From assembly GCF_001310975.1 (NCBI RefSeq), contig NZ_BAZY01000003.1, forward strand, positions 79,875 through 143,874: a stretch of 64,000 nt of DNA, in the 5' to 3' direction. Below are positions 36,763-46,433 of this stretch, piece after piece. The DNA is from Thermoanaerobacter thermocopriae JCM 7501. GTDB taxonomy: Bacteria; Bacillota; Thermoanaerobacteria; Thermoanaerobacterales; Thermoanaerobacteraceae. Below the pieces are notes generated by a model. The model searched no databases. It had not been told where the DNA came from and worked only from the letters and a program-made list of their open reading frames with translations. How positions within the stretch are numbered: position 1 is the first letter of the stretch; every line of letters begins with the position of its first letter. Position numbers and translations under genes: made by a program.

Positions 36763-37590
36763 CTAAATAGTATTGATTAATCGTTGAATGTGTATTGCAA
36801 TATATCCTATTTCTTCTTCGGGAACTTCTTTTCCTAATGTATTTTCTATTACTTTTGAGACTTGCATTGCTATCTTATAAGCTCCCTTAAATTTTTTCTT
36901 TATCGAGGCTAAAAGTTCATTTGCTATTGGTGTATTTTTTTCTAACCTATCAATAGCAAAGCGCAGGTGAGTTACAAGTCTTAGATAATCAATCGAATCT
37001 CTATCAATATGTTTTCCTAATTGATTTTCAATTATTGACACTAATTGAGAAATCAATCTAGTATTTTTCAAAGTATTTGACAAATCAGCATTTTCTACAG
37101 CAGCATGCAAATGAAGTGCTATAAAGCCTGCTTCATCTTCGGGTAGTGAAATATTAAGCCTTTGCTTTATCAGTTCTAACGCTTTTAATGCAATATTGTA
37201 ATCATCTTTATATAAAGCTTTTATCTCCATATTAAAAGGATTTTTTATATCTATTCCCATATTTATTCTTTCAATTGCAAAAGCAATATGATCAGCAAGT
37301 GCAATGTGTATATGCTCATTAAGTTTCTTTCCTTTTATTTTTTCTGCCATCGCTATAATTTCTTCTGCAATCCCTATTACATCTCCTCTTATCTCTTCCA
37401 TTAACTCAGAAAATTTAATTTTATTAACATCTTCTTGTACATAAAATATTTTTTCTAATTTATCTTCTTCAATAATATCACCTGGTCTTTTGCCAAATCC
37501 TATGCCTTTTCCAATGACTACGCATTCCACACTTTTATCATCTTTTGCCATACACACATTATTGTTAAGAACTTTTACCACTTGATACAT
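36763..37590 (-). CDS. BglG/LicT-family transcription antiterminator (GlcT-like)
   Basis: A 275-residue RNA-binding regulator. The N-terminal co-antiterminator domain (YQVVKVLNNNVCMAKDDKS) binds the RAT hairpin, and two PRD domains follow with the phosphorylatable His in EHIHIALADHIAF, LHLHAAVE, VTHLRFAIDR and IAIHIQ. PTS phosphorylation tells it if sugar is present. It is encoded 17 bases after the EIIA gene. ATG 37590 has GAGGT upstream and is the usual family start. Two RAT-terminator leaders lie at 39,651 and 40,899. Confidence 0.93.
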   Translation of the reverse strand: MYQVVKVLNNNVCMAKDDKSVECVVIGKGIGFGKRPGDIIEEDKLEKIFYVQEDVNKIKFSELMEEIRGDVIGIAEEIIAMAEKIKGKKLNEHIHIALADHIAFAIERINMGIDIKNPFNMEIKALYKDDYNIALKALELIKQRLNISLPEDEAGFIALHLHAAVENADLSNTLKNTRLISQLVSIIENQLGKHIDRDSIDYLRLVTHLRFAIDRLEKNTPIANELLASIKKKFKGAYKIAMQVSKVIENTLGKEVPEEEIGYIAIHIQRLINTI

Positions 37591-37607
37591 AATTAATACC
37601 TCACTTT

Positions 37608-38093
37608 TCACTTGAGGTATACTCTCATAATCTTTGTCTTTTCAGCTCTTACTTCCTCACCGTCAGGTTCTTTTACAATTTTATCCACTATATCCATATT
37701 AGTAATAATAATTGGAGATGTCAATGGGTGTTCTTTTTTAACCAATTCCATATCAAATTTTATCAACTTATCTCCTACTTTGACTTTTTCACCTTCCGAA
37801 ACAAAACTTTCAAATCCATTTCCTTTCATTTCTACTGTATCCATCCCAATATGAATTAATAATTCTAAACCTTCTTCTGTTTTTAATCCCAAAGCATGTT
37901 TTGTAGGAAACAATTGTATAATGGTGCCGTTGACCGGCGAATATACAATACCTTCCGTAGGTTCTAACGCCACTCCATCCCCTACCATTTTTTGTGAAAA
38001 TACAGGATCTGGCACATCTTCGATTTTTAACAATATACCATTAATAGGAGAATATATATCTACGTATTTTTTCTTTTTAAATATGTTAAACAT
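37608..38093 (-). CDS. PTS EIIA, glucose/GlcNAc family
   Basis: A 161-residue phosphocarrier (EIIA-Glc fold) that passes phosphate from HPr to the EIIB domain. The active-site His lies in ELLIHIGMDTVEMKG, with the second His in FPTKHALGLKTEEG. It sits between the EIICB and antiterminator genes. Confidence 0.95.
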   Translation of the reverse strand: MFNIFKKKKYVDIYSPINGILLKIEDVPDPVFSQKMVGDGVALEPTEGIVYSPVNGTIIQLFPTKHALGLKTEEGLELLIHIGMDTVEMKGNGFESFVSEGEKVKVGDKLIKFDMELVKKEHPLTSPIIITNMDIVDKIVKEPDGEEVRAEKTKIMRVYLK

Positions 38094-38169
38094 GTAATCA
38101 GCCCTTTCTGTATTTTTTACAATATTTTATTATACCCATATATTTCAAACTTCCTAAAATAATTTTGGT

Positions 38170-38190
38170 GGCGGCCAGTTTACGGCCGCC
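38170..38190 (-). terminator. hairpin between EIICB and EIIA
   Basis: GGCGGCC/GGCCGCC stem with a seven-base loop after the EIICB stop; the T tract is weak, so it may only reduce expression of the EIIA and antiterminator genes. Confidence 0.65.
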
Positions 38191-38205
38191 TAAAACATTT
38201 TTACC

Positions 38206-39606
38206 TTAAATTTTACCTCCTGCTTTCTTCATGTGTTTTCTCATTTCTTGTGCAATCAAATCAGCTTTTGTACCAACAATTACTTGCAATGCATTTTTGC
38301 CCATTCTAATTACACCTGTCGCTCCTAACTTTTTAAGTTTATCATCGTCTATTATTGTATCGTCTTTCACAGTCAAGCGCAACCTTGTTATGCAAGCCTC
38401 CAAAGATTGGATGTTTTCTGTTCCACCCAATACTTCTACGTATTGTACAGCAATATTACCAAGTTCTGATTTTGACATGTCTGCATATTGGTCAACAGCT
38501 TCTTCCTCTAATCTGCCAGGAGTTGCCAGGTTGAATTTCACTATTATATAGTAGAAAATTACATAGTATATTGCACCATAAATTATACCTATTAGAAGGA
38601 GTAAAAGTGGTTTTGTAGCTATACCATAGCTTAAGATATAATCAATGAGACCAGCTGAAAAGCCAAAGCCATCTTTTATACCAAGAACATAAGTTATAGC
38701 AAGAGATAAACCCGTCAAAAGAGCGTGTATTACATAAAGTACTGGCGCCAAGAACATAAATGAAAATTCAATAGGCTCTGTAATACCTGTTAGAAATGCT
38801 GTAAGAGCTGCACTTATTAACACACCAGACACAGCTTTTCTTTGGTTTGGCTTTGCTGCTGCCCACATAGCCAGTGCTGCTACTGGAAGCCCAAACATCA
38901 TAATAGGATAAAACCCTGCCATAAATGTTCCTGCTGTTGGGTCGCCTGCAAAGAATCTGTTTAAATCTCCAGTTACAACTTTGCCAGCTGCTGTTTTAAA
39001 AGTGCCAAATACAAACCAGACAAGACTGTTTATAACGTGATGAAGTCCAAAAGGAATCAACAGCCTATTGAGTACACCATATACAAATACTCCAAGTACT
39101 CCTGCTCCAATTATCCATTCGCCTACAGCATATATGCCATTCTGTATTGGAGGCCATACATATCCCATTGCAAAAGCTAACACAATTGCCACGAAAGCTG
39201 TTACAATAGGCACAAATCTTTTTCCACCAAAGAAGCCTAAGAAATCAGGAAGTTTAATATCATGATACTTGTTATACAGATAACCGGCTATGATACCCAT
39301 TAAAATACCGCCTAAAACTCCCATGTTGATATCTTTGTTTATAGTTGTCGCACCTTTTGTCAGTACAAAATAGCCTACCGCTGCAGCAAGAGCCGCAACC
39401 CCGTCCCCTTCTGCAAAACCTATTGCAATACCTATAGCAAAGATGAGGGGTAAATTGTCAAATACCGCTGCACCTGCCTGCATGATAAAAGGAATGTTGA
39501 AAACATCAGGTGCTCCAAGCCTTAAAAGCAATGCTGCTGCAGGTAATACAGCGACTGGAAGCATTAAGGCTTTACCAAGTTTTTGAACACTTGCTAACCA
39601 CTTCAT
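38206..39606 (-). CDS. nagE: PTS EIICB, N-acetylglucosamine type (NagE-like)
   Basis: A 466-residue permease with ten or so transmembrane helices (EIIC) followed by an EIIB domain whose phosphorylated Cys is in LEACITRLRLTV. KLPDFLGFFGGKRFVPIVT, GVLNRLLIPFGLHHVINSLV and TGITEPIEFSFMFLAPVLY resemble NagE closely. It transports and phosphorylates GlcNAc, or possibly glucose. It is preceded by a promoter, a cre-like site and a RAT/terminator, and followed by EIIA and the antiterminator. Confidence 0.9.
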   Translation of the reverse strand: MKWLASVQKLGKALMLPVAVLPAAALLLRLGAPDVFNIPFIMQAGAAVFDNLPLIFAIGIAIGFAEGDGVAALAAAVGYFVLTKGATTINKDINMGVLGGILMGIIAGYLYNKYHDIKLPDFLGFFGGKRFVPIVTAFVAIVLAFAMGYVWPPIQNGIYAVGEWIIGAGVLGVFVYGVLNRLLIPFGLHHVINSLVWFVFGTFKTAAGKVVTGDLNRFFAGDPTAGTFMAGFYPIMMFGLPVAALAMWAAAKPNQRKAVSGVLISAALTAFLTGITEPIEFSFMFLAPVLYVIHALLTGLSLAITYVLGIKDGFGFSAGLIDYILSYGIATKPLLLLLIGIIYGAIYYVIFYYIIVKFNLATPGRLEEEAVDQYADMSKSELGNIAVQYVEVLGGTENIQSLEACITRLRLTVKDDTIIDDDKLKKLGATGVIRMGKNALQVIVGTKADLIAQEMRKHMKKAGGKI

Positions 39607-39650
39607 ATAAAAACCTCCTTATTTTTATTTTTCAGGCATTTAAACAAAAA

Positions 39651-39683
39651 GAGCCGGCAAGGTAATAATACCTTGTCCGGCTC
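39651..39683 (-). terminator. conditional terminator in the nagE leader
   Basis: GAGCCGG-CAAGGTA/TACCTTG-CCGGCTC stem ending in a T run (39651-39683). Its 5' arm overlaps the RAT, so binding of the antiterminator prevents termination. Confidence 0.9.
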
Positions 39684-39709
39684 ATGCCTGCTTTTCCAGT
39701 AACACGCCG
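39682..39709 (-). promoter_or_regulatory. RAT (ribonucleic antiterminator) of nagE
   Basis: Minus strand GGCGTGTTACTGG-AAAAGCAGGCATGAG matches the BglG/LicT RAT pattern (GTTACTG...CAGGC) and overlaps the terminator. Target of the antiterminator encoded at 36,763. Confidence 0.85.
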
Positions 39710-39714
39710 TAATT

Positions 39715-39730
39715 TAGTATTCGTTTGCAA
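39715..39730. promoter_or_regulatory. cre-like CcpA site
   Basis: TTGCAAACGAATACTA (minus strand) matches the cre consensus WTGNAANCGNWWNCAW at all but one position. It lies just downstream of the nagE -10, where CcpA would block transcription. Confidence 0.55.
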
Positions 39731-39732
39731 AT

Positions 39733-39761
39733 ATTATATAATCTATTTTGCAGTTTGTCAA
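39733..39761 (-). promoter_or_regulatory. sigma-A promoter of the nagE operon
   Basis: Perfect consensus TTGACA (39761-39756), 17-base spacer, TATAAT (39738-39733). Confidence 0.9.
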
Positions 39762-39891
39762 TAACTAATTATTGATAATTTCACATATATCTTTAAATCA
39801 CACCCTCGTTTTTCATTGAATTATTTGAAAAACAATTTATAATTAAAGTTAAGGAATAATAAAAATACATTTAAATTGGAGGTTTCTGATA

Positions 39892-39960
39892 ATGCCATTG
39901 CCAAAAGAAGGTAATGTATATACTTATTACTTATTCAAAGAATATGCCATTCTCCTATAA
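39892..39960 (+). pseudogene. 5' stub of a Uma2-like gene
   Basis: A good ribosome site (GGAGG, 9 bases) precedes an ATG and MPLPKEGNVYTYYLF, which resembles the first residues of Uma2-family (DUF820) endonuclease-fold proteins. The frame stops after 22 codons and the rest of such a gene is absent; the sequence changes to the convergent gene's 3' end. It reads as a truncated remnant. Confidence 0.5.
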
Positions 39961-40872
39961 GTATGCCTTACTCCTCTTATAGCAATAGAAAGTGCCATTA
40001 TGTTTTCAGGAAGTGCCACTCCTGCATATCCTGCATCTCCTATATGCTGTATGTCTGCCCCTGCCATTTTTGATTGAACTCCGATAAATTCTATTGTGCT
40101 TTTTTGTGAACCTTCCTGTGAGGTACCAATTGTAGTCATTGCTAAAGCACTTTCCTCATGTATTGCATCTATCTGCCTTTTCGCAAGATTTAAATCAATT
40201 CCTGGGACAGTACCAGCGCTGGTATCAAAACACAGTCAGCACCTGCTTTTACAAAATCCTTTAAAATTTTGTCTTCATATATGTTCCCTGAACCAGCACC
40301 GTGCATTTTCCCAGCAATGATCATCATATTTTCACCCAAAATCTCTTTTGCTAATTCTATTCCTTTTATTATCGTACTGACACTTACCCCTGTATTGGGA
40401 TTCCCAGTTATAACGATATAATCAAATCCGTACTCTTTAGCTTTTAAAAGATTTTCTCTATTTAATTTTCGTCCCTCTACATACTTTACTCCTTCAGGAA
40501 CTGGTTCTATATTTACACCTATAAACCTTCCAACTATCTTTTTGAGTCTCTTAATATAGTCAAAATCCTCTGCGTTTTTGGAAGCTATTTCGACTATTTT
40601 TTGTACTTCGGAAGGCCCAGCTGAAAAGTTTATTTCTATGTCGTCTATACCAAAAATAAATGGTTTTTGAAAGTCAAAAAATTCAACGTAATCATATCAC
40701 TGCCAAAAGCCGCTGCAAGCTCCATGTTTGATACCCCATAGATAAGCGGTGGAACTGTAACAATAGTCTCTGCCATTACCGTCCTTCCTTCGGAAGTTTT
40801 GATTGTTTCAATGAGTGTATTTTTGTCCATTCTCTCAATGTCTTTCATTGTAAGCTCAAATATCCTTTTCAT
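39927..40872 (-). CDS. conserved protein co-regulated with the PTS (DUF7916-like, two frame breaks)
   Basis: Repaired, it is about 315 residues: KDIERMDKNTLIETIKTSEG, FDFQKPFIFGIDDIEINFSA, GVKYVEGRKLNRENLLK, VLIPAAGTVPGIDLN, and DIQHIGDAGYAGVALPEN. The frame needs one base in the A6 run at 40676-40681 and one near 40217. It looks like a TIM-barrel enzyme of the group once annotated as phosphonomutase- or HAD-like, often beside PTS genes; I am not sure of the family number or reaction. It has its own consensus promoter and a RAT/terminator like nagE, so it is probably induced by the same sugar. Confidence 0.7.
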
Positions 40873-40898
40873 AAAAATCCTCCTCTCTAAAAATTAAA

Positions 40899-40929
40899 AG
40901 CTGGCAAGGTATTAGTTACCTTACCAGCT
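40899..40929 (-). terminator. conditional terminator in the second RAT leader
   Basis: AGCTGG-CAAGGTA/TACCTTA-CCAGCT stem ending in a T-rich run; same design as the nagE leader. Confidence 0.8.
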
Positions 40930-40954
40930 CATGCCTTAACCAGTCGCACGCTGT
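40929..40954 (-). promoter_or_regulatory. second RAT-like element
   Basis: Minus strand GCGTGCGACTGGTTAAGGC-ATGAGC resembles the nagE RAT (GCGTGTTACTGGAAAAGCAGGCATGAGC) but lacks two bases (CA) in the 3' half. It overlaps the terminator. Confidence 0.65.
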
Positions 40955-40962
40955 CTAAGTAA

Positions 40963-40991
40963 ATTATAAGCCATATAGCCGTTGGTGTCAA
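40963..40991 (-). promoter_or_regulatory. sigma-A promoter of the DUF7916-like gene
   Basis: Perfect consensus TTGACA (40991-40986), 17-base spacer, TATAAT (40968-40963). Confidence 0.88.
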
Positions 40992-40994
40992 TAA

Positions 40995-42640
40995 CTACAG
41001 CTGTTTTACTATATTCGTAATTTTTTGCATATTAGCCTTTTGCTCTTCAGTATATTCAACCTGTTCTTTTATGTGGTCAAGGTTTTTCAAATTATTTTCA
41101 TCTACTACATTTATCTCAGCCAAAAGTTGCTGAGAAGAAGCCAACAATTCTTCTACTTGTGCAGATATATTTTGTGATGCTGTCATCACATTTTTCATAG
41201 CCTGCAGCGTTTGGTTAGAACTTACTGCTGTTTCTTCTGCCGCAACAGAAATTTCACTAATAATATCAGATACTTTATCAAACCCTTCTTTCGTCTGTTC
41301 AAAAATATCTAATACTTTATTTACCTCGATGGATGCTTTTGTTGAAGTATCGATGTTTTTGATAACATTATCAACAGTTTCCCTCGTAAATTGGGTAAGA
41401 GATTCTATTATTTCTCCTATTCTTTCTACACTTTCTGTAGATTGTGCTGCAAGTTTCCTTATTTCTTCTGCCACAACTGCAAAACCTCTTCCGTTTTCTC
41501 CAGCTCTTGCCGCTTCGATTGCCGCATTAAGTGCCAAAAGATTTGTCTGCTCAGCTATATCTGATATTGAATAAAGAATATCTTTTATACCACCCATTCT
41601 TTTTTCTAGCTCATTCAATTGTTTTGAAGTATTTTTAGAAGTTTCCAAACTTTCTTGTAAGGATTCAATCAATGATTTAACTTCTTCTCCTTGCCTGTGT
41701 GCATTTTCTTCCATTTCTTTGATTTTCATCATTGCTTCATTCATGTCTCTCATAAGTTTATCAGAAACTTGTGACAAATTTTCATTAGTCTCCGAAACCT
41801 TAGTAATAGAATCAGCACTTCATTTACATTTTCGGAAATTACGTTAATCCCATTTACTAAATCTTCTAAGCCCTGTTTTGATGAGGTTATATTTGTTGTA
41901 TTTTCTTCTGATTTGTTTTTTATATCAACGGCATAATTCATGACTTCCTCTGATTGTTTTACTGCCTTATCAATTTCGGAATTTATAAGTTTTGCAAACT
42001 TCCTTAACTTCCTCACAATTACAGCTGTGTAAATTAAAATTATCACTATGATTGCAATACTTATACTAAGTGATACGTAAAAATTCTTTTTATTATCTTC
42101 TATCATTTGATTGAAATACGGCAAAAAACCTTGAGAATATGTAGAACTAAAATCATTTAAACTGCTTTGAATGTGATTCAAATAATAACCAATAGTTACT
42201 ACTTTATCACTATCATTAACAGAGTCATACCTTTCAGGTAATTCATTTACTGCTTTCTTTAAGTTTTGAATACCCTCATTAATAGCTGATAAATTTTTTT
42301 TAAGGAGTTCATAGTTTTTTGTGTTTTTATAATCATCTAAACTATTTTGAATATTACTTACATACGTCTCTATCGAACTAATTGGTACTCCTACAGAAAA
42401 ATTTGTCGCATTTCCATGCATGTAATCGTTTAAAGTTTGCTGTATGTTACCGCTTAACACTGCAATTTGAACTTGAGCATTCGACACATTGATTACCTGA
42501 TTAACTACATATTTTCTTAGATTTTCGATATTCTGAATAGTATTAATAAGGCCTACATTAATTGTAAAAGTTAAAATGACAATAAGGATTCCTATTATTA
42601 CAAATGAACGTATAAGTTGAGCACGAATAGTCTTTCCCAT
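40995..42640 (-). CDS. methyl-accepting chemotaxis protein (one frame break)
   Basis: Chemoreceptor signalling through CheW/CheA. An N-terminal helix (residues about 10-30), an extracellular four-helix-like sensor of about 165 residues, a second helix, then a cytosolic signalling domain with [20 protein letters not shown], its tip. The frames join near 41816 as [20 protein letters not shown]. Repaired length is about 549 residues. ATG 42640 has AGGGGAG eight bases upstream. A sigma-28 promoter precedes it. The ligand is unknown; the neighbour is the nucleoside operon. Confidence 0.9.
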
Positions 42641-42688
42641 TTGCATTTCTCCCCTTCTAAAGTGGATTTAGAAAACCTCAATATATAT

Positions 42689-42715
42689 TTATCGGCTTTA
42701 ATTGATGAAACTTTA
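42689..42715 (-). promoter_or_regulatory. sigma-28 promoter of the chemoreceptor
   Basis: TAAA (42715-42712), a 15-base spacer and GCCGATAA (42696-42689), matching TAAA-N15-GCCGATAT with one substitution. Confidence 0.82.
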
Positions 42716-42720
42716 ATACA

Positions 42721-42752
42721 AAAAAGCGATTCCTCTCAAGGAAGAATCGCAC
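42721..42752 (-). terminator. terminator of the nucleoside operon
   Basis: GCGATTC/GAATCGC stem with an inner CCT/AGG and a run of T on the minus strand, right after the pdp stop. Confidence 0.8.
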
Positions 42753-42758
42753 ACTATA

Positions 42759-44053
42759 CTATTCAAATATTAATGTCGGCCTTTCTACAGGCTCATCTGA
42801 AAGGAGAATGTATTTTTGATTTCATCAAAAGCCCACTCTAATTTGCTTTCATCATTGGCATATATCGTCGCAATAGGTTCTCCCTTCCTAATTATATCTC
42901 CAACTTTTCCCCCTAACATTATTCCAACTGCTAAATCTATTTTGTCTTCTTTTTTCTCCCTTCCGGCTCCTAACTTCATCGCTATAAGACCTAACTCTAA
43001 AGCCATTAAGTCTTTTATATATACATTCCTGTCAGCAATCCAAGGTCTTACATACTTAGCCTGTGGTAAAAGTGATACATCATCAACTACTCTTTCATCT
43101 CCACCTTGTGCCTTTATAAACTCTTTAAATTTTTGTAGGGCTTTGCCACTGTCAAGTGCTTCTTTTAGTTTTATCCTCGCCTCTTTGTCGTCTTTTGCAA
43201 CACCTGCAATCTGAAGCATATCAGAGCCTAAAAGCATACATACTTCCAATAAATCTTTAGAGCCGTAACCTTTCAAAACGTGAATAGCTTCTACTATCTC
43301 AAGAGCATTTCCTATCGCAAGCCCAAGTGGGTAATCCATATTTGTAACATGTGCAACAGTTTTTCTGCCAACAGAATTACCTATATCTACCATCAATTTA
43401 GCAAGTGCTTTGGCTCTTTCTAAATCTTTCATAAAAGCTCCTCTTCCAACTTTTACATCTAATACTATTCCATCTGCACCTGCGGCAATCTTTTTACTCA
43501 TAATAGAGCTTGCAATAAGAGGAATAGAATCTACTGTTGCAGTAACATCCCTTAAAGCATATAATTTTTTATCAGCAGGGGTGAGATTTTTTGTCTGCCC
43601 AATAATAGCAATCCCATATTTATTTACATTGTCGATAAACTCCTCTTCACTGAGTTCTACTCTCATTCCTGGTATTGACTCAAGTTTATCTATCGTCCCG
43701 CCAGTATGTCCTAAACCTCTTCCTGACATTTTTGCAACAGGTGCTCCACAGGCTGCTACCATCGGAGCAAGCACCAGCGTAGTAGTGTCAGCCACCCCAC
43801 CCGTTGAGTGTTTATCAACTTTGATTCCTTTAATAGCTGACAAATCCATCACATCGCCAGAGTAAGCCATAGCCATAGTAAGATGTGCAGTCTCTTCTGG
43901 CGTCATTCCTCTAAAATATATAGCCATTGCTAAAGCACTCATTTGATAATCAGGAATATAATCTTTTGTATAAGAAGAGATTATAAAATTAATCTCTTCT
44001 TTTGTAAGAACTCCACCGTCTCTCTTTTTCATTATAAGGTCATACATCCGCAT
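42759..44053 (-). CDS. pdp: pyrimidine-nucleoside phosphorylase (frame break near the end)
   Basis: Phosphorolysis of uridine and thymidine to base and ribose-1-phosphate, feeding deoB. Signature [17 protein letters not shown] is intact; [20 protein letters not shown] and [15 protein letters not shown] are conserved. The frame ends FSFQMSL, but one more A at AAA 42800-42802 gives [16 protein letters not shown] and a stop at 42759 (about 431 residues, normal). GGAGG precedes the ATG. Last gene of the operon. Confidence 0.94.
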
Positions 44054-44068
44054 AAATTATACCTCCTG

Positions 44069-45237
44069 TCATAAAGGTAATTCCCTCAAGAAGGATGTGC
44101 CATGTTTTGTAGAACCAACCTCGAATACTTCAGCTATTGTAGCAGCAATGTCCGCATATGTGCTTCTTACTCCTAAATTAACTCCATGTTTCATTAAAGG
44201 ACTATAAACTAATAGTGGGACATATTCTCTTGAATGGTCTGTGCTTTCAGTAGCAGGGTCACACCCATGGTCAGCAGTTATAATGAGCAAATCTTCTTTT
44301 GTAAGTTTTTCCATAATTTCTGGAAGTCTGTCATCAAAATTCTTTAGAGCCTTTGCGTACCCTTCAACATCATTTCTATGACCATATAGCATGTCAAAAT
44401 CAACTAAATTTGTAAAAATCAAGCCATCATTAACTTCATCCATTGCTTTTATAGTAGCTGTAATACCTTCGTCATTGTTTGTCGTATGATTTTTCCCAGT
44501 AATTCCTTGCCCAGCAAAAATATCTTCAATTTTCCTATAGCAAAAACTTCATATCCAGCTTCTTTTAACATATCCAGTATGGTAGGTTCAAAAGGTTTGA
44601 GAGAAAAATCTCTTCTATTTTCTGTCCTCACGAAATTTCCGGAAGAACCAGTAAAAGGTCTTGCAATTACTCTTCCCACCGCATGGTCACCTTTTAATAT
44701 TTCCCTGGCAATCTCACAAATTCTATAAAGTTCTACAGGAGGTATGACATCCTCATGGGCTGCTACTTGAAATACACTATCAGCAGAAGTATAAACTATT
44801 GGGAAACCTGTTTTTACATGTTCTTCTCCCAACTCTTTTATTATTTCTGTTCCTGAAGCAGGTTTATTCCCCAAAACTTTTCTTCCAATTCTTTTTTCAA
44901 ATTCTTTGATAATTTCGTCAGGAAAACCATTGGGATAGGTAGGAAATGGTTTGTTAATAAAGAGTCCTGCTATCTCCCAATGGCCTGTAGTAGTATCTTT
45001 CCCTGCTGATTTCTCAGCCATTTTGCCATATCCACCAATAGCGTTAGGGTTTTCAGGAACGCTTTTTAGAGGAATTATATTCCCTAACCCTAATTGCCCC
45101 ATATTAGGAAGTTCGACACCTGTCTTTTCTGTCACATGACCTAAAGTGTTTGAACCTTCATCTCCAAACCTATACGCATCCGGCAATTCTCCTACTCCTA
45201 CGCTATCCAAAACTATCAGTATGACTCTTTTGAACAT
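44069..45237 (-). CDS. deoB: phosphopentomutase (one frame break)
   Basis: Interconverts (deoxy)ribose-1- and -5-phosphate. N-terminal metal site [33 protein letters not shown]-terminal [19 protein letters not shown] and [20 protein letters not shown]. The two parts join at the T4 run 44530-44533 as [20 protein letters not shown]. Repaired length is 389 residues, standard. Lies between cdd and pdp. Confidence 0.95.
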
Positions 45238-45269
45238 TTTACCACCTCTTCTAGGAGCTTATGTTCATA

Positions 45270-45686
45270 TTATTTCTCTAAATCTTTTGAGGTAAAAGCA
45301 CCTGGCAATAAATCTTTAACAGTGACAACAGCGTAATCGCCTTTCATGTTGCTCAATACTACCACCATGTCCTCTCCACCCAATTCCATCATTACTTGTC
45401 TACATGCACCACAAGGAGAGACAGGACCTTCAGTATCTGCAACTACAGCAATTGCTTTTAATTTTCTCTCTCCATTTGCATAAGCGCTAAAAAGAGCCGT
45501 TCTTTCTGCACAATTGGTAAGGCCATAAGAAGCATTCTCAATGTTGCAACCTTGATAAGTTTTCCCATCTTCAGTAAGCACACATGCACCTACTTTAAAG
45601 TGGGAGTAAGGTACATAAGCCTTCTCCCTTGCTTCTTTTGCTAACTCGATAAGCTTCTCATAATCTTTATGTTCCACCCTATACAC
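45270..45686 (-). CDS. cdd: cytidine deaminase
   Basis: Converts cytidine to uridine (138 residues, homotetramer type). Zinc site GCNIENASYGLTNCAERTAL and SPCGACRQVMMELGG are intact. The start is uncertain: GTG 45686 or GTG 45677, the latter with AGGTG at better spacing. It lies 6 bases after the GntR gene. Confidence 0.95.
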   Translation of the reverse strand: MYRVEHKDYEKLIELAKEAREKAYVPYSHFKVGACVLTEDGKTYQGCNIENASYGLTNCAERTALFSAYANGERKLKAIAVVADTEGPVSPCGACRQVMMELGGEDMVVVLSNMKGDYAVVTVKDLLPGAFTSKDLEK

Positions 45687-45692
45687 CTACTT

Positions 45693-46424
45693 TCATAATA
45701 TTCTTTTGCGTATAATATAGAAGTCAAATTTAGAAGCATTAAAATAGTTAGAAGAATAAAGGATTGGCGTATTGTTTTCATCGTAATGCACTTGCTCTAA
45801 AAGAAGTATTGAATCATTTTTGTCCATCATCAGTTTTTTCTCAACAACAGGGTCATGCTTTATAACCCTTATATTAGAAATTGCATAAGTTATTGTAATA
45901 GAGTGCTCATTTTCAAGGTAAGAAAATACAGATTGTTCAAATCCAGTAAAAGATTCTCCTACAATGCTTTGAGGTAACCTGTCTATGCAATATACAACAG
46001 GGACCTCATCTGCTGTTCTTACCCTTTCTACTTTATATATAATATCCCCAGGTTTTAATTTTAAATGATTTGCCTCATTTTCGGTGGCAGGAAGTTTATA
46101 TACAGTAAAATCTTTTGTACCCGGTACCATCCCTTGCCTTTCAATTAAAGTGGTAACACTAAATAACTCTTCTAATCCACTTTTGATAAGGGGTTTTCTC
46201 TTTACAAAAGTTCCTACTCCTTGCTGTTTTATTATAAGTCCTTCCTCCTCTAAAATTCTCATTGCTTCTCTTAAAGTAGCTCGACTAATACCAAATTGCT
46301 TGGCAAGCTGTGATTCAGAAGGAAGCTTACTCCCTTCCTTCCACTGCCCTGTCTTTATCAATTCTTCCATTTTCCTTAAGGCGAGCTCATACAGCGGTTT
46401 TTTCTCAGGAAGCAGCATCGACAT
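45693..46424 (-). CDS. GntR/HutC-family transcriptional regulator
   Basis: A 243-residue repressor with an N-terminal winged helix (KLPSESQLAKQFGISRATLR; EGLIIKQQGVGTFVKR) and a C-terminal UTRA ligand domain (YKVERVRTADEVPVVYCIDR). It sits inside the nucleoside transport/catabolism operon, so it probably represses it. A long palindrome at 51,090 and an AGAC-GTCT element are candidate operators. ATG has GGGGG five bases before. Confidence 0.9.
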   Translation of the reverse strand: MSMLLPEKKPLYELALRKMEELIKTGQWKEGSKLPSESQLAKQFGISRATLREAMRILEEEGLIIKQQGVGTFVKRKPLIKSGLEELFSVTTLIERQGMVPGTKDFTVYKLPATENEANHLKLKPGDIIYKVERVRTADEVPVVYCIDRLPQSIVGESFTGFEQSVFSYLENEHSITITYAISNIRVIKHDPVVEKKLMMDKNDSILLLEQVHYDENNTPILYSSNYFNASKFDFYIIRKRIL

Positions 46425-46433
46425 AAAATCCCC

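Noticed and set aside
39927..40872. Decayed pseudogene
   Set aside because: With two single-base repairs it gives an unbroken protein of about 315 residues with its own promoter and regulated leader.
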